64,000 nucleotides of DNA from Levilactobacillus andaensis (GCF_016861695.1 NZ_BOLP01000003.1:1-64000); one strand, 5' to 3'; shown: positions 27,512 through 38,244, counted from the stretch's first letter. Translations and numbers: made by a program. Notes: generated by a model not told the origin, from the sequence alone.

Positions 27512-27820
27512 GAATGCCAACTCCCTTTATCCTCAAAATATCCTTAAAAATGCATGTCTTAGGCTAATATTAAAAGTATCTTCGCACATTAATACTTGAC
27601 TTGTCAAAACAATAACACGCCATAGACAATCTTTAGAAAGCGTCACCAGCCTTGTCCCACATGCATTTGGACCACTTTGAAATTTATTTTTAAATTTTAT
27701 TGCGTATCAAGTTCAACTAATGTTCTGATGATATGTCCTAGTATAGCGGCGAGGTCCATGCTTGGCTTTGATTGAAATCAAGTTGGGACAACACTTTCTT
27801 CTATTATAGTTGCATAACTA
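27512..27820. other. Intergenic region
   Basis: AT-rich upstream region of the YhgE gene; no gene, repeat or clear promoter pair recognised. Confidence 0.4.
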
Positions 27821-27853
27821 AAAAAGCCGCTGCCCACTATCGGTCAGCGACTT
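27821..27853 (-). terminator. dacA terminator
   Basis: AAGTCGCTG pairs with CAGCGGCTT, followed by TTTT on the minus strand. Confidence 0.88.
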
Positions 27854-27865
27854 CCAAAATTCAAG

Positions 27866-29194
27866 TTAGAATAACGAAACGATTGCCCGCCACATGCGAA
27901 CGAAGATGTTGGCTTTCTCAACGGCCTTAGTCACCTTAACGGGAACCTTGGTCGTCTTGGTGCTGCCCAAGAAACCTAGTTGATCGCCCTTTAACGAAAT
28001 ATTAGCGGTCCCCACCTCGGCATTCTTGGCAACTGGTGCCTCCAACGCCTTATTCTTAGTCAGTTTCGACTTCAACGTGGTCGTTGCGGAAATATTGCTG
28101 GCGACTTGGTCATCACGAATCCACAATTTAACGCCATCCGCTAAGACCGTCTTGGCCGTCTTTTCCTTGGCATCGTTAGTCTTCACGGTCTTGGCGCCCT
28201 TAACTTGATCGCCGGCCTTGTAGGTCACCGTCTTGAAGTTATTGTAGACGTAAGACATCATCTTTTGGGTCTGTCGGAAACGGGCAGCATCGGTCTCCGA
28301 TTTGTGAGATGCGTGGAGGACCACGGTCACGATCCGGTTGCCATCATTGTTGGCCGTCCCGGTAAAGTTAGCGCCGGCGGCATCGGACGTCCCCGTCTTC
28401 AGACCGTCAACGTGCAATTTGGAATAAGAAGCAGTTAGCCCCTTCAACATCCAGTTCCAGTTGTCCATCTTGGTCGCGTCCTGCGTGCCCTTTTCAAACC
28501 ACATCTTACTGATCTTCGTGGTCTGTAAAACTTCGGGGTACTTGTTCAACAGTGCGACGGCCAACTTGGCTTGGTCGGCTGCGGACCATTCGTTTTCGGC
28601 GGACCCTTTGAGGTTGCTGTAACCGAGATTACCGACCTGCTTGTTGGTCAACCCACAAGCGTTGTAGATCTTTACATCGGTCATGCCCAACTTCTTCGCC
28701 TGGGTCTTCATCAAGTCAACGAAGGCGTGGGGCGTTCCTGCTACCGCAACCCCCAGGGCTTCAACGGCCCCGTTGGCTGAGTAGATCAAGGACGCTTGAT
28801 ACAGGGACTTGACCGTGTACTTGTGGCCGGCCCGCAATGGGACATTGGACAAGTTTGTGTTCTTTGCCACTTTAGCAATGTCCTTGTTGATGGTGATCTT
28901 TTGGTTCCATTTCAGCTTGCCGCTATGCACCGCATCTAGCACGATGTAGATGGATAACAACTTGGTCATGGAAGCGACCGGCAACGTCTGGTCACTGTTC
29001 TTGCTGTATAAAATCTGACCGGTCTGGGCATCAACGGCGATCCCCGCCTTGGCCTTTAAGTTGACCGTGGTGCTGGTACTCTTGGTGCTGGCCGCATGCG
29101 CCGTCATTGCTGGCGTCACAGCGGTACTCAGGCCACCGGCAAACAGCGTTACTGCCGTCACCAGGCCCATCACAACTTGCTTTAAACGTTTCAT
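27866..29194 (-). CDS. dacA: D-alanyl-D-alanine carboxypeptidase (PBP5 type)
   Basis: Trims the terminal D-Ala from peptidoglycan stem peptides at the outer face of the membrane. The signal peptide runs to about residue 35 (AMTAHAA). The penicillin-binding triad is complete: SMTK at 75-78, SAN at 139-141 and KTG in GLKTGTSDAAG. The C-terminal part (about 320-430) is the PBP5 beta domain, and the end (ANIFVRMWRAIVSLF) is an amphipathic membrane anchor. ATG 29194 follows GAGGAG at 9 nt. It lies downstream of the two-component pair and is transcribed in the same direction, but a family I repeat fragment sits upstream of the kinase end, not between kinase and regulator. Confidence 0.96.
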   Translation of the reverse strand: MKRLKQVVMGLVTAVTLFAGGLSTAVTPAMTAHAASTKSTSTTVNLKAKAGIAVDAQTGQILYSKNSDQTLPVASMTKLLSIYIVLDAVHSGKLKWNQKITINKDIAKVAKNTNLSNVPLRAGHKYTVKSLYQASLIYSANGAVEALGVAVAGTPHAFVDLMKTQAKKLGMTDVKIYNACGLTNKQVGNLGYSNLKGSAENEWSAADQAKLAVALLNKYPEVLQTTKISKMWFEKGTQDATKMDNWNWMLKGLTASYSKLHVDGLKTGTSDAAGANFTGTANNDGNRIVTVVLHASHKSETDAARFRQTQKMMSYVYNNFKTVTYKAGDQVKGAKTVKTNDAKEKTAKTVLADGVKLWIRDDQVASNISATTTLKSKLTKNKALEAPVAKNAEVGTANISLKGDQLGFLGSTKTTKVPVKVTKAVEKANIFVRMWRAIVSLF

Positions 29195-29269
29195 TCTCGA
29201 AAACTCCTCTATCTTATGCTTATGTAGCACCGGCGAACCGGCGTTTGTTACAAATTAAATTGATGTTGC

Positions 29270-29384
29270 TGGTCGCACTGCGGCTGCCAGGGATTTCGCC
29301 TGCTGTGAGGACGCTTCAGCCTGAGAAGAGGTCCTCTCGCTCGCTTTTAAGCCGCAAAGTTCGTGCGTCTTAGAAGTCGCCCAT
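29270..29384 (+). repeat. Family I repeat, copy 3, right half missing
   Basis: It keeps the left end (GCACTGCGGCTGCCAGGGAT), the stem CTTTTAAG / CTTAGAAG and the box AAGTCGCCCAT, then stops 7 nt before the end of the histidine kinase gene. It separates that gene from dacA. Confidence 0.8.
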
Positions 29385-29390
29385 CGTTCC

Positions 29391-30566
29391 CTAGTTCAAA
29401 CTCCCCGGTGCCTTCAACCGTTGCGGTATCTGTAATGGGGCATCGTGTTTGACCGGCAAATGAATCACGAAGCTGGTCAGCGCATCGTCGGACTCGACGT
29501 AGATGTAGCCGCCGTGCAGGGCCACAATGCTCTGGGCAATGGCTAGGCCTAATCCGGTGCCGCCAGTTTCCTTGGAACGGGATTCTTCGACCCGGTAGAA
29601 CCGTTCGAAGATCATCGACAACGACTCCTTTGGAATCTTGGGGCCGTCGTTGGTGACGCGGACCTCTAGTTCGGCATCGCTGACTTGTTTGGCAATCAAA
29701 TTAATATGCTTACCGCCATCCCCGTATTTCAATGCGTTAGAGACCAAGTTGTTAAATACTCGGACTAATTTTTCCGGGTCGGCCTCCATCATCAACGTCT
29801 CGGGGGTGCTGCTGGCACCAATCGTCATGCCCTTCTTCTGGCCTTCCAATTCGAAGCTGGCCGCCAATTGTTCCAGCATCGCTGCCAAATCAATGTTAGT
29901 CAGGCTCAACGGTGTATCCGTTTGCCGAACCTTCGTGTACTCGAAGAGGTCATCAACTAACGACTTCATCTGTTTTGATTTCAAAAAGGCAGTGTGGGTG
30001 TATTTCAATAGGTCATCCGTCGAGTGGTATTGCTGGTCTTCGATCAATCCCAAATAACCGATGATCGACGTCAATGGCGTACGGATATCGTGACTGACGT
30101 TGGTGATCAGTTCGTCTTTCGACTTCTCAATCGCCCGCTCCTCATCCATCGAATGGATAACGGAATCGACCAGCGCGTTGACGGAATCGACCACGCGTTG
30201 CACGTCGCCACTGACCCGGAATGGAATCCGGTGATCAAAGTGACCGTTGGCAATGTAATGCAGTTCTTCAATGATATGATGCAGCTGCATTTGCCGGTAA
30301 CGCCGAATCAGCCGCCACCAGACGACCAACGCATCGCCAATCACCATCAGGCCAATGAAGAGGTTTTCCCAACTCCACAGCTGAAAGTGATTGGGGCCAA
30401 AGACCACGGACCGTTTGATAATAAAAATCCCATCACGCAAACCGGGGTTGCTCTCGATGGCCTGAATGATCAGGACCAGCAACGCCAGATTTAGCATGAA
30501 CAATAGGATGACGGTCACGACGCCTTCCATGAACAGCGCGCTCTTCTCACGCGTGGTTAACTTCAT
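29391..30566 (-). CDS. Sensor histidine kinase
   Basis: A membrane kinase of 391 residues. Two helices (about 12-36 and 66-86) enclose a short external loop of about 30 residues, followed by a HAMP-like linker, the dimerisation box SHDIRTPLTS with phosphorylated His159, and the ATPase domain with NNLVSNALKYG and GTGLGLAI. A small loop suggests sensing within the membrane or via a partner protein. It is 39 nt downstream of its OmpR-type response regulator, a standard pair. dacA follows, so cell-wall or antibiotic stress is a reasonable but unproven signal. ATG 30566 follows a GGGGGG tract. Confidence 0.93.
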   Translation of the reverse strand: MKLTTREKSALFMEGVVTVILLFMLNLALLVLIIQAIESNPGLRDGIFIIKRSVVFGPNHFQLWSWENLFIGLMVIGDALVVWWRLIRRYRQMQLHHIIEELHYIANGHFDHRIPFRVSGDVQRVVDSVNALVDSVIHSMDEERAIEKSKDELITNVSHDIRTPLTSIIGYLGLIEDQQYHSTDDLLKYTHTAFLKSKQMKSLVDDLFEYTKVRQTDTPLSLTNIDLAAMLEQLAASFELEGQKKGMTIGASSTPETLMMEADPEKLVRVFNNLVSNALKYGDGGKHINLIAKQVSDAELEVRVTNDGPKIPKESLSMIFERFYRVEESRSKETGGTGLGLAIAQSIVALHGGYIYVESDDALTSFVIHLPVKHDAPLQIPQRLKAPGSLN

Positions 30567-30605
30567 ATTGCGGCCCCCCAGCAGCGGTTAAACTTATGAC
30601 AGTGA

Positions 30606-31295
30606 TTAGTGCGATTCAATCTTGTACCCCACACCCCAAACGGTTTGAATGACTTTTTCACCGTTCGTGGCATCTTCGATTTTATCCCGTAAATGACTCA
30701 CGTGAACCATGACGGTTTTTGCGGAAACGATACTTTCCTGCCGCCAAACGCGTTCGAAAATTTCGTCGGCCGAAAAGACCCGGTTGGGATGGCTCGCCAA
30801 CAAGTAAAGGATTCCAAATTCCAGCGCCGTCAGTGAAATCGTCTTACCAGCAATCGTCTTAACTTCGTGAGAATCCTTGTTGATAGTCAGCGTCCCGATG
30901 TCCAAAATATCTGGGCTGTCATCGGTCACCTGGTCTTGGCTCCGCCGCAATAACGACTTGACCCGTGCCATAACCTCTAATGGGTTAAATGGCTTGGTCA
31001 CATAATCATCGGCACCGGTGATCAGGCCCTGAATCTTATCCATGTCGCCAGTCTTAGCAGACAAAATCAAAATTGGAATTTGGGAATCTTTCCGTACTTC
31101 CTTCACAACTTCGATTCCGCTCATTTCGGGCATCATGATGTCCAAAATCATCAGGGCAATGTCGGGCGTGGTGTGTAATTTGGTCAGCGCTTCCTTACCG
31201 TTGTAGGCGGTTAGGGGTTCGTAACCTTCGTTTTTAATGTAGATTTCAAGTAATTGTGCAATTTCTTTATCATCATCGACAACTAAAATTTTCAT
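30606..31295 (-). CDS. OmpR-family response regulator
   Basis: A 229-residue DNA-binding regulator. The receiver domain (1-115) has the acidic pocket DDD at 7-9, phosphoacceptor Asp52 in ILDIMMPEMSG, and conserved SAKTGD and TKPF. The C-terminal winged helix ends in TVWGVGYKIESH, as in VanR/PhoB-type proteins. ATG 31295 follows AAAGGAGATT. First gene of the two-component operon. Confidence 0.95.
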   Translation of the reverse strand: MKILVVDDDKEIAQLLEIYIKNEGYEPLTAYNGKEALTKLHTTPDIALMILDIMMPEMSGIEVVKEVRKDSQIPILILSAKTGDMDKIQGLITGADDYVTKPFNPLEVMARVKSLLRRSQDQVTDDSPDILDIGTLTINKDSHEVKTIAGKTISLTALEFGILYLLASHPNRVFSADEIFERVWRQESIVSAKTVMVHVSHLRDKIEDATNGEKVIQTVWGVGYKIESH

Positions 31296-31522
31296 ATTGT
31301 GCTAATCTCCTTTGCCAGCTAGGCAATTCCACTAGCCGTCTTCCCCGTGGGTTTAATTCTATTTTAACAAATAACCCTGGCGGTGCGACCGGAAAACCCG
31401 AACCTTTAGTCGGGCGTAAGGCACTTTACCATTCCTTAATCTTACACTATTTATCCCCGTCTAGCCAACCTCAAGTTTAACGGTGACTTAACGGGTCAAA
31501 CTGTGTTTACCAGCGCCTTACC

Positions 31523-31657
31523 GGGCGGAAAAAATAGGCTGGAACGCTGTGAACACGATTTTGAGCCCAAAATTCAGGCCTCAAAACTCGGTTCTGCCTA
31601 GGCGAAGAAAATCGCTTCACCAAGGCAGTGCCACGGCTGAGCCTATTTTTCCCGCCC
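31523..31657. repeat. 135-bp element with 18-bp terminal inverted repeats
   Basis: The ends GGGCGGAAAAAATAGGCT and AGCCTATTTTTCCCGCCC pair at 17 of 18 positions. Inside, TTTTGAG / CTCAAAA and GCGA / TCGC make smaller hairpins. It is similar in build to families I and II but differs in sequence, and only one copy is seen. Confidence 0.8.
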
Positions 31658-31764
31658 TCTCGGCTGACACGGAGTTAGAGTAAACTCTCCCTTGTCTTTT
31701 CTGCCATAGTCTACTTTCCAATTTGGCTAAAATGTATGCCCGGTCTGCTGCTAAAAACCCATTC

Positions 31765-31802
31765 AAAAAAGCCGGCCCAGAATCAACTTCTGAGTCGGCT
31801 AA
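31765..31802 (-). terminator. guaB terminator
   Basis: AGCCGACTCAGAA pairs with TTCTGGGCCGGCT and is followed by TTTTT on the minus strand. Confidence 0.9.
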
Positions 31803-31809
31803 ATTTAAT

Positions 31810-32973
<1,164 letters not shown>

Positions 32974-33187
32974 TCAGTCTCAGGCTCGGCTAGGAATCCT
33001 GGGAGATATTGTTTCTTAATTTACCAGTCTAGGCCACTTTGGTCAAGGGCTCTCATCAAACTATAACGGTATATTGAAAATAGTTGGTGTTACGTGTCTT
33101 ATGCCACGGCGTCTATTCAAGCCCAAAATCAAGTTCAAAACCTAGGCGATACCAGCTATGATGACCACCGCTAAACTCGCTAAACGT

Positions 33188-33365
33188 GGACACCTGCGGC
33201 TGCCAGGGATTCCGCCTGCTGTGGGGACACTTCGGACTGAGGGGCGGTCCTCTCGCTCGCTTTTAAGCCGCAAAATTCATGCGTCTTAAAAGTCGCCCAT
33301 CTTGGTAGCTGTAAGCTACCAAGATTTCCACGGCTGGCTACATCCCTGCCCTCCTTCGGTTAGAT
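33188..33365 (+). repeat. Family I structured intergenic repeat, copy 4
   Basis: Full length. The central hairpin reads ATCTTGGTAGCT / AGCTACCAAGAT, where copies 1 and 2 have ATATT / AATAT, so one base pair has changed on both sides. The stem CTTTTAAG / CTTAAAAG is kept. Confidence 0.85.
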
Positions 33366-33639
33366 TGGAGTACCAACGCAATTTACATTTAAAAAACAAC
33401 TGTCTCTAATTCATCACAAATTTTTACGCCCATCGTAATCTCAATCTGTAGCCATAGTAAAACCAGTCACGTAAATACTTACGTCTGCAAAGCATTCTTG
33501 CTTACCTAACTGGCATGACATACCACCATAAGATACCCGACCAGGTCTTGCGAAATCAACATAACCAGCCACACTGAACCTCACCGTCAAGGCCATCACA
33601 GCGAAGCCACGTACAGAGTCCCGTGTCGATAGTGTTAGT

Positions 33640-33766
33640 CAGCGTTTTTTCAGCTGGCTTACAGCATGGGACGCCTTGGAGACTCGATTTTTGAGGCTTC
33701 AAGGCGAGGTCACAGACCGCTTCTCAGGCTGTGACCGGTCCCCACCGGACGGCGTACGTGACTGGC
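33640..33766 (+). repeat. Diverged relative of the family II repeat
   Basis: It shares with family II the stem-loops CTTGGAG...CTTCAAG and GTCACAG-accgcttctcagg-CTGTGAC. The 13-nt loop is identical to copy A of family II while the stem sequence is completely different but still pairs. The outer limits are uncertain. Confidence 0.65.
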
Positions 33767-33840
33767 GTAGCGGTTACTAGCAACTAACCTTCATGCTTAT
33801 TAGCAACGCCAACTTGCTTCCAAAACAAATCGTAGTCGTA

Positions 33841-34005
33841 GGCTGGCAGGAACGGAACCCCGTGTCGGTCCTTTTAGGCTGAGCGACTTTCTCAGGCTTA
33901 GAGGAGAGGCCGAGCTTGAAGACTCGCTTTTAGAGGCTTCAAGTCGCCCTGGAGACCGCTTCTCAGGCTCCAGGTCTGCCTCACGGGGTGGAGTTCCTAC
34001 CAGCC
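33841..34005 (+). repeat. Family II structured intergenic repeat, copy A
   Basis: 165 bp with imperfect 24-bp inverted ends (GGCTGGCAGGAAC and GTTCCTACCAGCC). Inside are three hairpins: CTGAG/CTCAG, CTTGAAG/CTTCAAG and CCTGGAG/CTCCAGG with loop ACCGCTTCTCAGG. It ends 14 nt from the stop of the glycosyltransferase gene and could act as its transcription end. Confidence 0.85.
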
Positions 34006-34018
34006 GAAGACGGAACCA

Positions 34019-35665
34019 CTACGCTTTCTTTTGGAACAGCCAGTAAGTGACGTTGGTGCCCTCGAAGAGCTGGGTGTGGTACGCGATGGCGCGGTAGTTA
34101 TGGTCCAGCGTCTTCGCCAGCTTGGCCGTCCCTGGATTCAGGTTGCCACTAGTGATGCGGCCGCTACCCCCCTGCCATTGCTTGATGGACTTGCCAGCCG
34201 GCGTGTTGAGAACGACCCATTCGACCTGATGCCGTTTGATCACGTCGGTCTGGTCGCGCAGAATCTGTGGATCAGCTGACTGGGCAATATTGTAATTTTG
34301 GAAATAGTACGTCGATGGCACCGCACCTGACGTAGTATAAAAGCCCATGTCGATTGACCCGTAATTTAACAGCGTCAGTTTCTGGTCGACCGGCGTCCGT
34401 TGCCGCATTAATTTGCCGAAAACGACCTGCGCGGGCTGTTGCGGCTTGGTGGTCGCCTCTTCCGTGATCGACGCGTTGTTCGGGAATACCCGCGAATTGG
34501 TCACGTTATTGTTGACCCCTAGGACTAAGAACAGGCTCAGCGCCAGCGTCCCCAAAATGGCAAACGGCTCATCCCCATTTGGCAATGGCACGCGCTTGAA
34601 GAATACCTGTCCAAAGTAGACCAGTGGCAGCACGAAGAAGGCAAAATAAATCAATTCATAATACTGATAGACCGCCCCCGACTGGTAGCCGTACAACGCC
34701 AGCAGTGCGCTCGCCAGGCCGACCGCCACGTAGAGTCCCCGCGTGAAATGGTGATGAAAGACCGCCGGCTGAAATAAAATCGCCAGCGTGCCCAAGACGC
34801 CCAGCAGAAAGAAGAGGATGTTACTCAAGTAAAATTGCGCCAGAATCGATGTCGACTGAATCAGGTTGGCGAAGAACGCGACCGACGAGGTGAGGTAGAC
34901 GTGCGTGTTGAACAGGAAGTAGACCTTGATGAACGCGCCCAACGACTTAGTCAGTAAGAAGTAGACCAGCCACGGTACCGTTGTCACCGCGAATCCCGCC
35001 GCGCTCCAGCCAACCAATTTTCCCAGGTCCCGCCAGCGCTTGTGCACCAGGAAGTACCCACCCATAGCCAGATAGAACATGATCCAGGCACCTAGCAGCG
35101 TGTATTTCGACAACAGGACCACGCCGACCAACGCCCCCTGTGCGAAGTACCACCAGTGATTGGCGTGAAAATTGTGCCGGTCCAACAGCACCAGCAGATA
35201 AATCAGCGACAACAGGAACGGCAGCGTGAAGAACTCGACCGTGTCGCCGTAATCGTAGTACGGGTGATACAGGAACAGCATCGGCGACAGCAGCGCCACT
35301 AACAACGCCGGCAGGGGCGCCAACCGCAACAATTTTCCAAACCGATACGTCAGGTACATCGCCGCGACCAGCGTGAGCACCTCGTAGCCAAAAATCAGGA
35401 TAAAGCTACGCGCCGACACCAGGTACGCCAGACCATGTAGGAAGTACACGTAAGGCCCCTTCTGCTCAAAAATATCCTTATAGGGCACGATGCCGTTCAT
35501 CATCGCCTTCCCGACCGTAAAGAACGCGTTGTTGTCCGGCGAATCGTCCACATAAAAGGCGGGCGACGTGTACGAACAGAACAGCATGATGAATGTGCCA
35601 ACGATGGTCAGTAACGCGAGGTGCTGGGCGTCACGACTCCGTAGCTTTTGGCCTAATCCTCTCAT
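34019..35665 (-). CDS. GT-C type polytopic membrane glycosyltransferase
   Basis: A 548-residue protein with about eleven or twelve membrane helices. The first external loop carries the acidic motif YVDDSPDNN after helix 1, and the family segment VPYKDIFEQKGPYVYFLHG follows, as in GT-C enzymes that use polyprenyl-phosphate sugars (PMT/ArnT-like). The C-terminal about 150 residues form an external soluble domain. It probably adds sugars to wall polymers, lipids or surface proteins; the acceptor is unknown. ATG 35665 follows AAGGAGG closely. It stands alone in a zone with repeats on both sides, between guaB and the TAC operon, that looks variable. Confidence 0.85.
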   Translation of the reverse strand: MRGLGQKLRSRDAQHLALLTIVGTFIMLFCSYTSPAFYVDDSPDNNAFFTVGKAMMNGIVPYKDIFEQKGPYVYFLHGLAYLVSARSFILIFGYEVLTLVAAMYLTYRFGKLLRLAPLPALLVALLSPMLFLYHPYYDYGDTVEFFTLPFLLSLIYLLVLLDRHNFHANHWWYFAQGALVGVVLLSKYTLLGAWIMFYLAMGGYFLVHKRWRDLGKLVGWSAAGFAVTTVPWLVYFLLTKSLGAFIKVYFLFNTHVYLTSSVAFFANLIQSTSILAQFYLSNILFFLLGVLGTLAILFQPAVFHHHFTRGLYVAVGLASALLALYGYQSGAVYQYYELIYFAFFVLPLVYFGQVFFKRVPLPNGDEPFAILGTLALSLFLVLGVNNNVTNSRVFPNNASITEEATTKPQQPAQVVFGKLMRQRTPVDQKLTLLNYGSIDMGFYTTSGAVPSTYYFQNYNIAQSADPQILRDQTDVIKRHQVEWVVLNTPAGKSIKQWQGGSGRITSGNLNPGTAKLAKTLDHNYRAIAYHTQLFEGTNVTYWLFQKKA

Positions 35666-35715
35666 CGGTGTGCCTCCTTAATTTGTTTCGTAAACAATCA
35701 ATCTGTGGGGATAAG

Positions 35716-35744
35716 AAAAGACGTGGTCCCCGCCACGCCTTTTC
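35716..35744. terminator. Bidirectional terminator-like hairpin
   Basis: AAAAGACGTGG pairs with CCACGCCTTTT across a 7-nt loop. It lies about 200 nt after the secreted Ig-like protein gene, and I see no gene in between. Confidence 0.75.
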
Positions 35745-35943
35745 AAGTGCTGCTTTTATAAAATTTGTTGCCGGTCGGCGCCAAGCCTCACGCTGAGTAG
35801 CGGCCCTAACCCCCGCATCCAGCAGGTTTCTCAGTCCACTACCAGTATTAGACTTAGCAGTGCTAATTCGCAATCAACTGTCGCGCGGTAAAGACGTGCT
35901 ATCCATCCCAGACTAAACGTTTTCACTGCGTCACAATTGCCGA

Positions 35944-36681
35944 TTATTTCTTGTAGATGGTGTAACGAACCGTGTAGGTCTTGTAGCCCTTTTCGGCCAC
36001 GGCAAACTTAAAGTATTTCGCCTTCTTGGCAGCCAACTTGTCGGCTTCCTTCTTGGTCAATTTGATCTCGAAACGACCGGTCTTCTTAACCTTGAAAGTC
36101 AAAACCTTCTTGCCCTTGTTGGTCAACAGGGTAACGACAGCGCCCTTACGCCCCTTTTGGAACAAGAGAGTGCGGCTGTAACGAGCATAGTGCTTGCGAC
36201 CGCGAAGCTTCTTGGAAGCAGCTAATTTCTTACCAGGCTTCTTAGCCGGTTTTTTAGCGGGCTTCGTTGGTTTGTTTGGCGTCGTAGTCGTTGAAGCAGA
36301 CGTTGACGTTGCGGTCGAGCTAGCTGCACTGCTGTCAGTCGTGTCGGTAACGGCACCACCGTTGTCAGTCGGCGTACCCGCACCGGTAGTGTTAGTATCG
36401 GTTGCTGGCGTGCTGCTGGCCGTGGAATCAGCGGAACTGCTCGAACCCGTCGTGTCAGTTGCAGGGGCTGTCCGGCCACCGCTCTCAGCGACGGTCGCAG
36501 AACTACTGTCAGCCGGAGCGACAGAACCACTGGTTGAGTTGACCACGGCGCTGACGGCACCACTGCCACTACCGCTCAAGGCGTTGGCGCCACCGCCGTC
36601 AGCGTTCGCCGAAGTCGCAATGACGCCGGCCGTTGACAGTGCAGCGACTAACCCTAAAACATATCCAAAAACTCGTTTCAT
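35944..36681 (-). CDS. Secreted protein with Ser/Thr-rich linker and basic Ig-like domain
   Basis: A 245-residue exported protein. The signal peptide ends near residue 27 (ATSANA). Residues about 28-135 are a low-complexity Ser/Thr/Ala/Asp linker. About 135-155 is a Lys/Pro segment (KPTKPAKKPAKKPGKK). The C-terminal 90 residues form a basic Ig-like (Big_6-type) domain with GAVVTLLTNKGKKVLTFKVK and YKTYTVRYTIYKK. It resembles part of the secreted protein at 20906. ATG 36681 follows GGGGAGG. The basic domain may bind anionic wall polymers; function unknown. Confidence 0.75.
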   Translation of the reverse strand: MKRVFGYVLGLVAALSTAGVIATSANADGGGANALSGSGSGAVSAVVNSTSGSVAPADSSSATVAESGGRTAPATDTTGSSSSADSTASSTPATDTNTTGAGTPTDNGGAVTDTTDSSAASSTATSTSASTTTTPNKPTKPAKKPAKKPGKKLAASKKLRGRKHYARYSRTLLFQKGRKGAVVTLLTNKGKKVLTFKVKKTGRFEIKLTKKEADKLAAKKAKYFKFAVAEKGYKTYTVRYTIYKK

Positions 36682-37116
36682 ACAAAATCCTCCCCACAGA
36701 TCATGATTTTTCGTCAAATTGCTGAGAAACTTGACTACTTGTTGGCATCATAGGTCCGGGGGTAATACGGGTCAAGACGGCTCTTTTCATAAACCGGTTA
36801 ATTTTTGGAAATAGCGGTCTGCATAACCATTTTTTGTACACGGCTAGATAACAAACAAGCTCTGGCGATTGTCGTCTGCCGATACATTGTCTTTATTCAT
36901 TTTATGTATAGACTTACCAAATCTAACCACGGGTGAAATTTTAGCTTGTGTGCCTAACCTAACCAAAGTCCCTGTAAAGCTTGAATCTGGCAGGCCTAAT
37001 CCACTCACTGCTTAATGTGCTGAACGATTGCTGGGTAGGACTTTGTGGCTGGTTAACGGTTGCCAGATTTCTGCGACCATCCCTGACCAAATCACAGTTC
37101 CTATCTACGTCTAACG
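36682..37116. other. Intergenic region
   Basis: No gene, repeat or clear promoter recognised; base composition shifts to AT-rich toward the TAC operon. Confidence 0.4.
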
Positions 37117-37148
37117 TAAAAATGCGGATCCTTTTCCAGAGCCGCATT
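37117..37148 (-). terminator. TAC operon terminator
   Basis: ATGCGGCTC pairs with GGATCCGCAT and TTTTT follows on the minus strand. Confidence 0.75.
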
Positions 37149-37214
37149 GCTAAAAACTATTTCAATTAATTTTTTCTTATTCTCTACAAAACAAATTTCG
37201 GTTCAAATATCAAC

Positions 37215-37637
37215 TCATGCTGTCCCATTATCTGTAGATTTCTCTAGGGCCTTACTAACATTGATAGTTGGCAAATTATATCCTGGATACTCACCGGAAG
37301 ACATTGTTAAGTTAGCAACCAGTGACCTCACATATGGATATAACATTGCGACTGCATTGTTCCGAATAAAAGTATCTATTCCATATGAAGCCTCATCTTG
37401 TTCTGAATCATATTCAAAAGAACCACTAACTGAAACTTTAACCTGAAAAGGAATACTTTTAACATCCAGCGCCCCAACTACTACTTTCAAGGACACTATG
37501 ACATTCATACCCTCAATATCACTGTCAGCACTGATTTGGGGCTTCAAATCAATCTTCTTCAAATTCTTATCATAATTTGGGTTACGCGCGTACGACATAT
37601 CATCTACCACAAAATGATCAAATTTAAAAACACTCAT
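37215..37637 (-). CDS. SecB-like chaperone of a toxin-antitoxin-chaperone module
   Basis: A 140-residue protein with the SecB fold pattern. Strands of a beta sheet include VIVSLKVVVGAL and FQVKVSVSGSFEY. The SecB hallmark helix follows: NAVAMLYPYVRSLVANLTMSSGEYPG and then NLPTINVSKAL (each shown in part), corresponding to the PYxR...T...P..LPPxN segment of Escherichia coli SecB. True SecB serves secretion in Gram-negatives; SecB-like proteins in other bacteria are known as the chaperone part of TAC systems, which bind and stabilise an unstable antitoxin. Its ATG overlaps the antitoxin stop (TAATG), and AAAGGAG lies 11 nt upstream, so translation is coupled. Third gene of the operon. Confidence 0.8.
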   Translation of the reverse strand: MSVFKFDHFVVDDMSYARNPNYDKNLKKIDLKPQISADSDIEGMNVIVSLKVVVGALDVKSIPFQVKVSVSGSFEYDSEQDEASYGIDTFIRNNAVAMLYPYVRSLVANLTMSSGEYPGYNLPTINVSKALEKSTDNGTA

Positions 37638-38206
37638 TAGGCTGCTACTCCTTTTACTATCAGACTATCTTTATCATATACATGCGCACTCACTGAATAC
37701 TCTTGCGTTTGATAGGTATACTCTGGCTTGCTAACTTTACTACCTTTTTTAAGGTTAATGCTTAACGTACTCACCAAATCCTCAACACCTAAAACTGGAA
37801 GTACCTGATTTTTAATAAAGTAAGCGTCGACTAACTGTAGTAACGCATCTTGTTCTTTCGTCTGCACACGCTGGTTATTCTCAAGCTGGGATAGTGTTGA
37901 CGAACCCATACCCAAGTAATTTGCAAATACACGTACCGTTAACCCAGTATCTTCACGCAACTTCTTTATTTCCTCTGGTGTAATATATCCCTTACGTTTA
38001 CGGTACGCTGCAAAGTCTACTCTAAGATTTTCCGTAGGATCACCAAAATCTACCCAAAACTCGCCATCCTCATCTTTCCAGTAGTGATGTTTGACGATAA
38101 TATCCTTTATTTCTCGAACTTGCACCTTTTCTAATTCAAAAACTTCTGTATAGATTCCAGTTGCCTCGAGCTCTGCATTATAAAATTTCTTTGTTCTTTC
38201 TTGCAT
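37637..38206 (-). CDS. HTH antitoxin of the TAC module (MqsA/HigA-like)
   Basis: A 189-residue protein. Residues 1 to about 75 are an N-terminal domain without the zinc cysteines of classical MqsA (KHHYWKDEDGEFWVDFGDP). About 78-135 is an XRE/MqsA-type helix-turn-helix (ITPEEIKKLREDTGLTVRVF, then GMGSSTLSQLENNQR). The last about 55 residues form an extension (VLPVLGVEDLVS to the end) in the position of the chaperone-addiction tail of TAC antitoxins. It should neutralise the upstream toxin, repress the operon and depend on the SecB-like protein. ATG 38206 has a strong AGGAGG at 10 nt; the in-frame GTG at 38248, overlapping the toxin stop, lacks one. Confidence 0.78.
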   Translation of the reverse strand: MQERTKKFYNAELEATGIYTEVFELEKVQVREIKDIIVKHHYWKDEDGEFWVDFGDPTENLRVDFAAYRKRKGYITPEEIKKLREDTGLTVRVFANYLGMGSSTLSQLENNQRVQTKEQDALLQLVDAYFIKNQVLPVLGVEDLVSTLSINLKKGSKVSKPEYTYQTQEYSVSAHVYDKDSLIVKGVAA

Positions 38207-38244
38207 CTCTAAATAACCTCCTAGAAACCCTAGAGTAGCCTTTT

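Noticed and set aside
36194-36706. 170-codon plus-strand frame
   Set aside because: It is the complement of the Ser/Thr/Ala-rich linker of the secreted protein on the minus strand.
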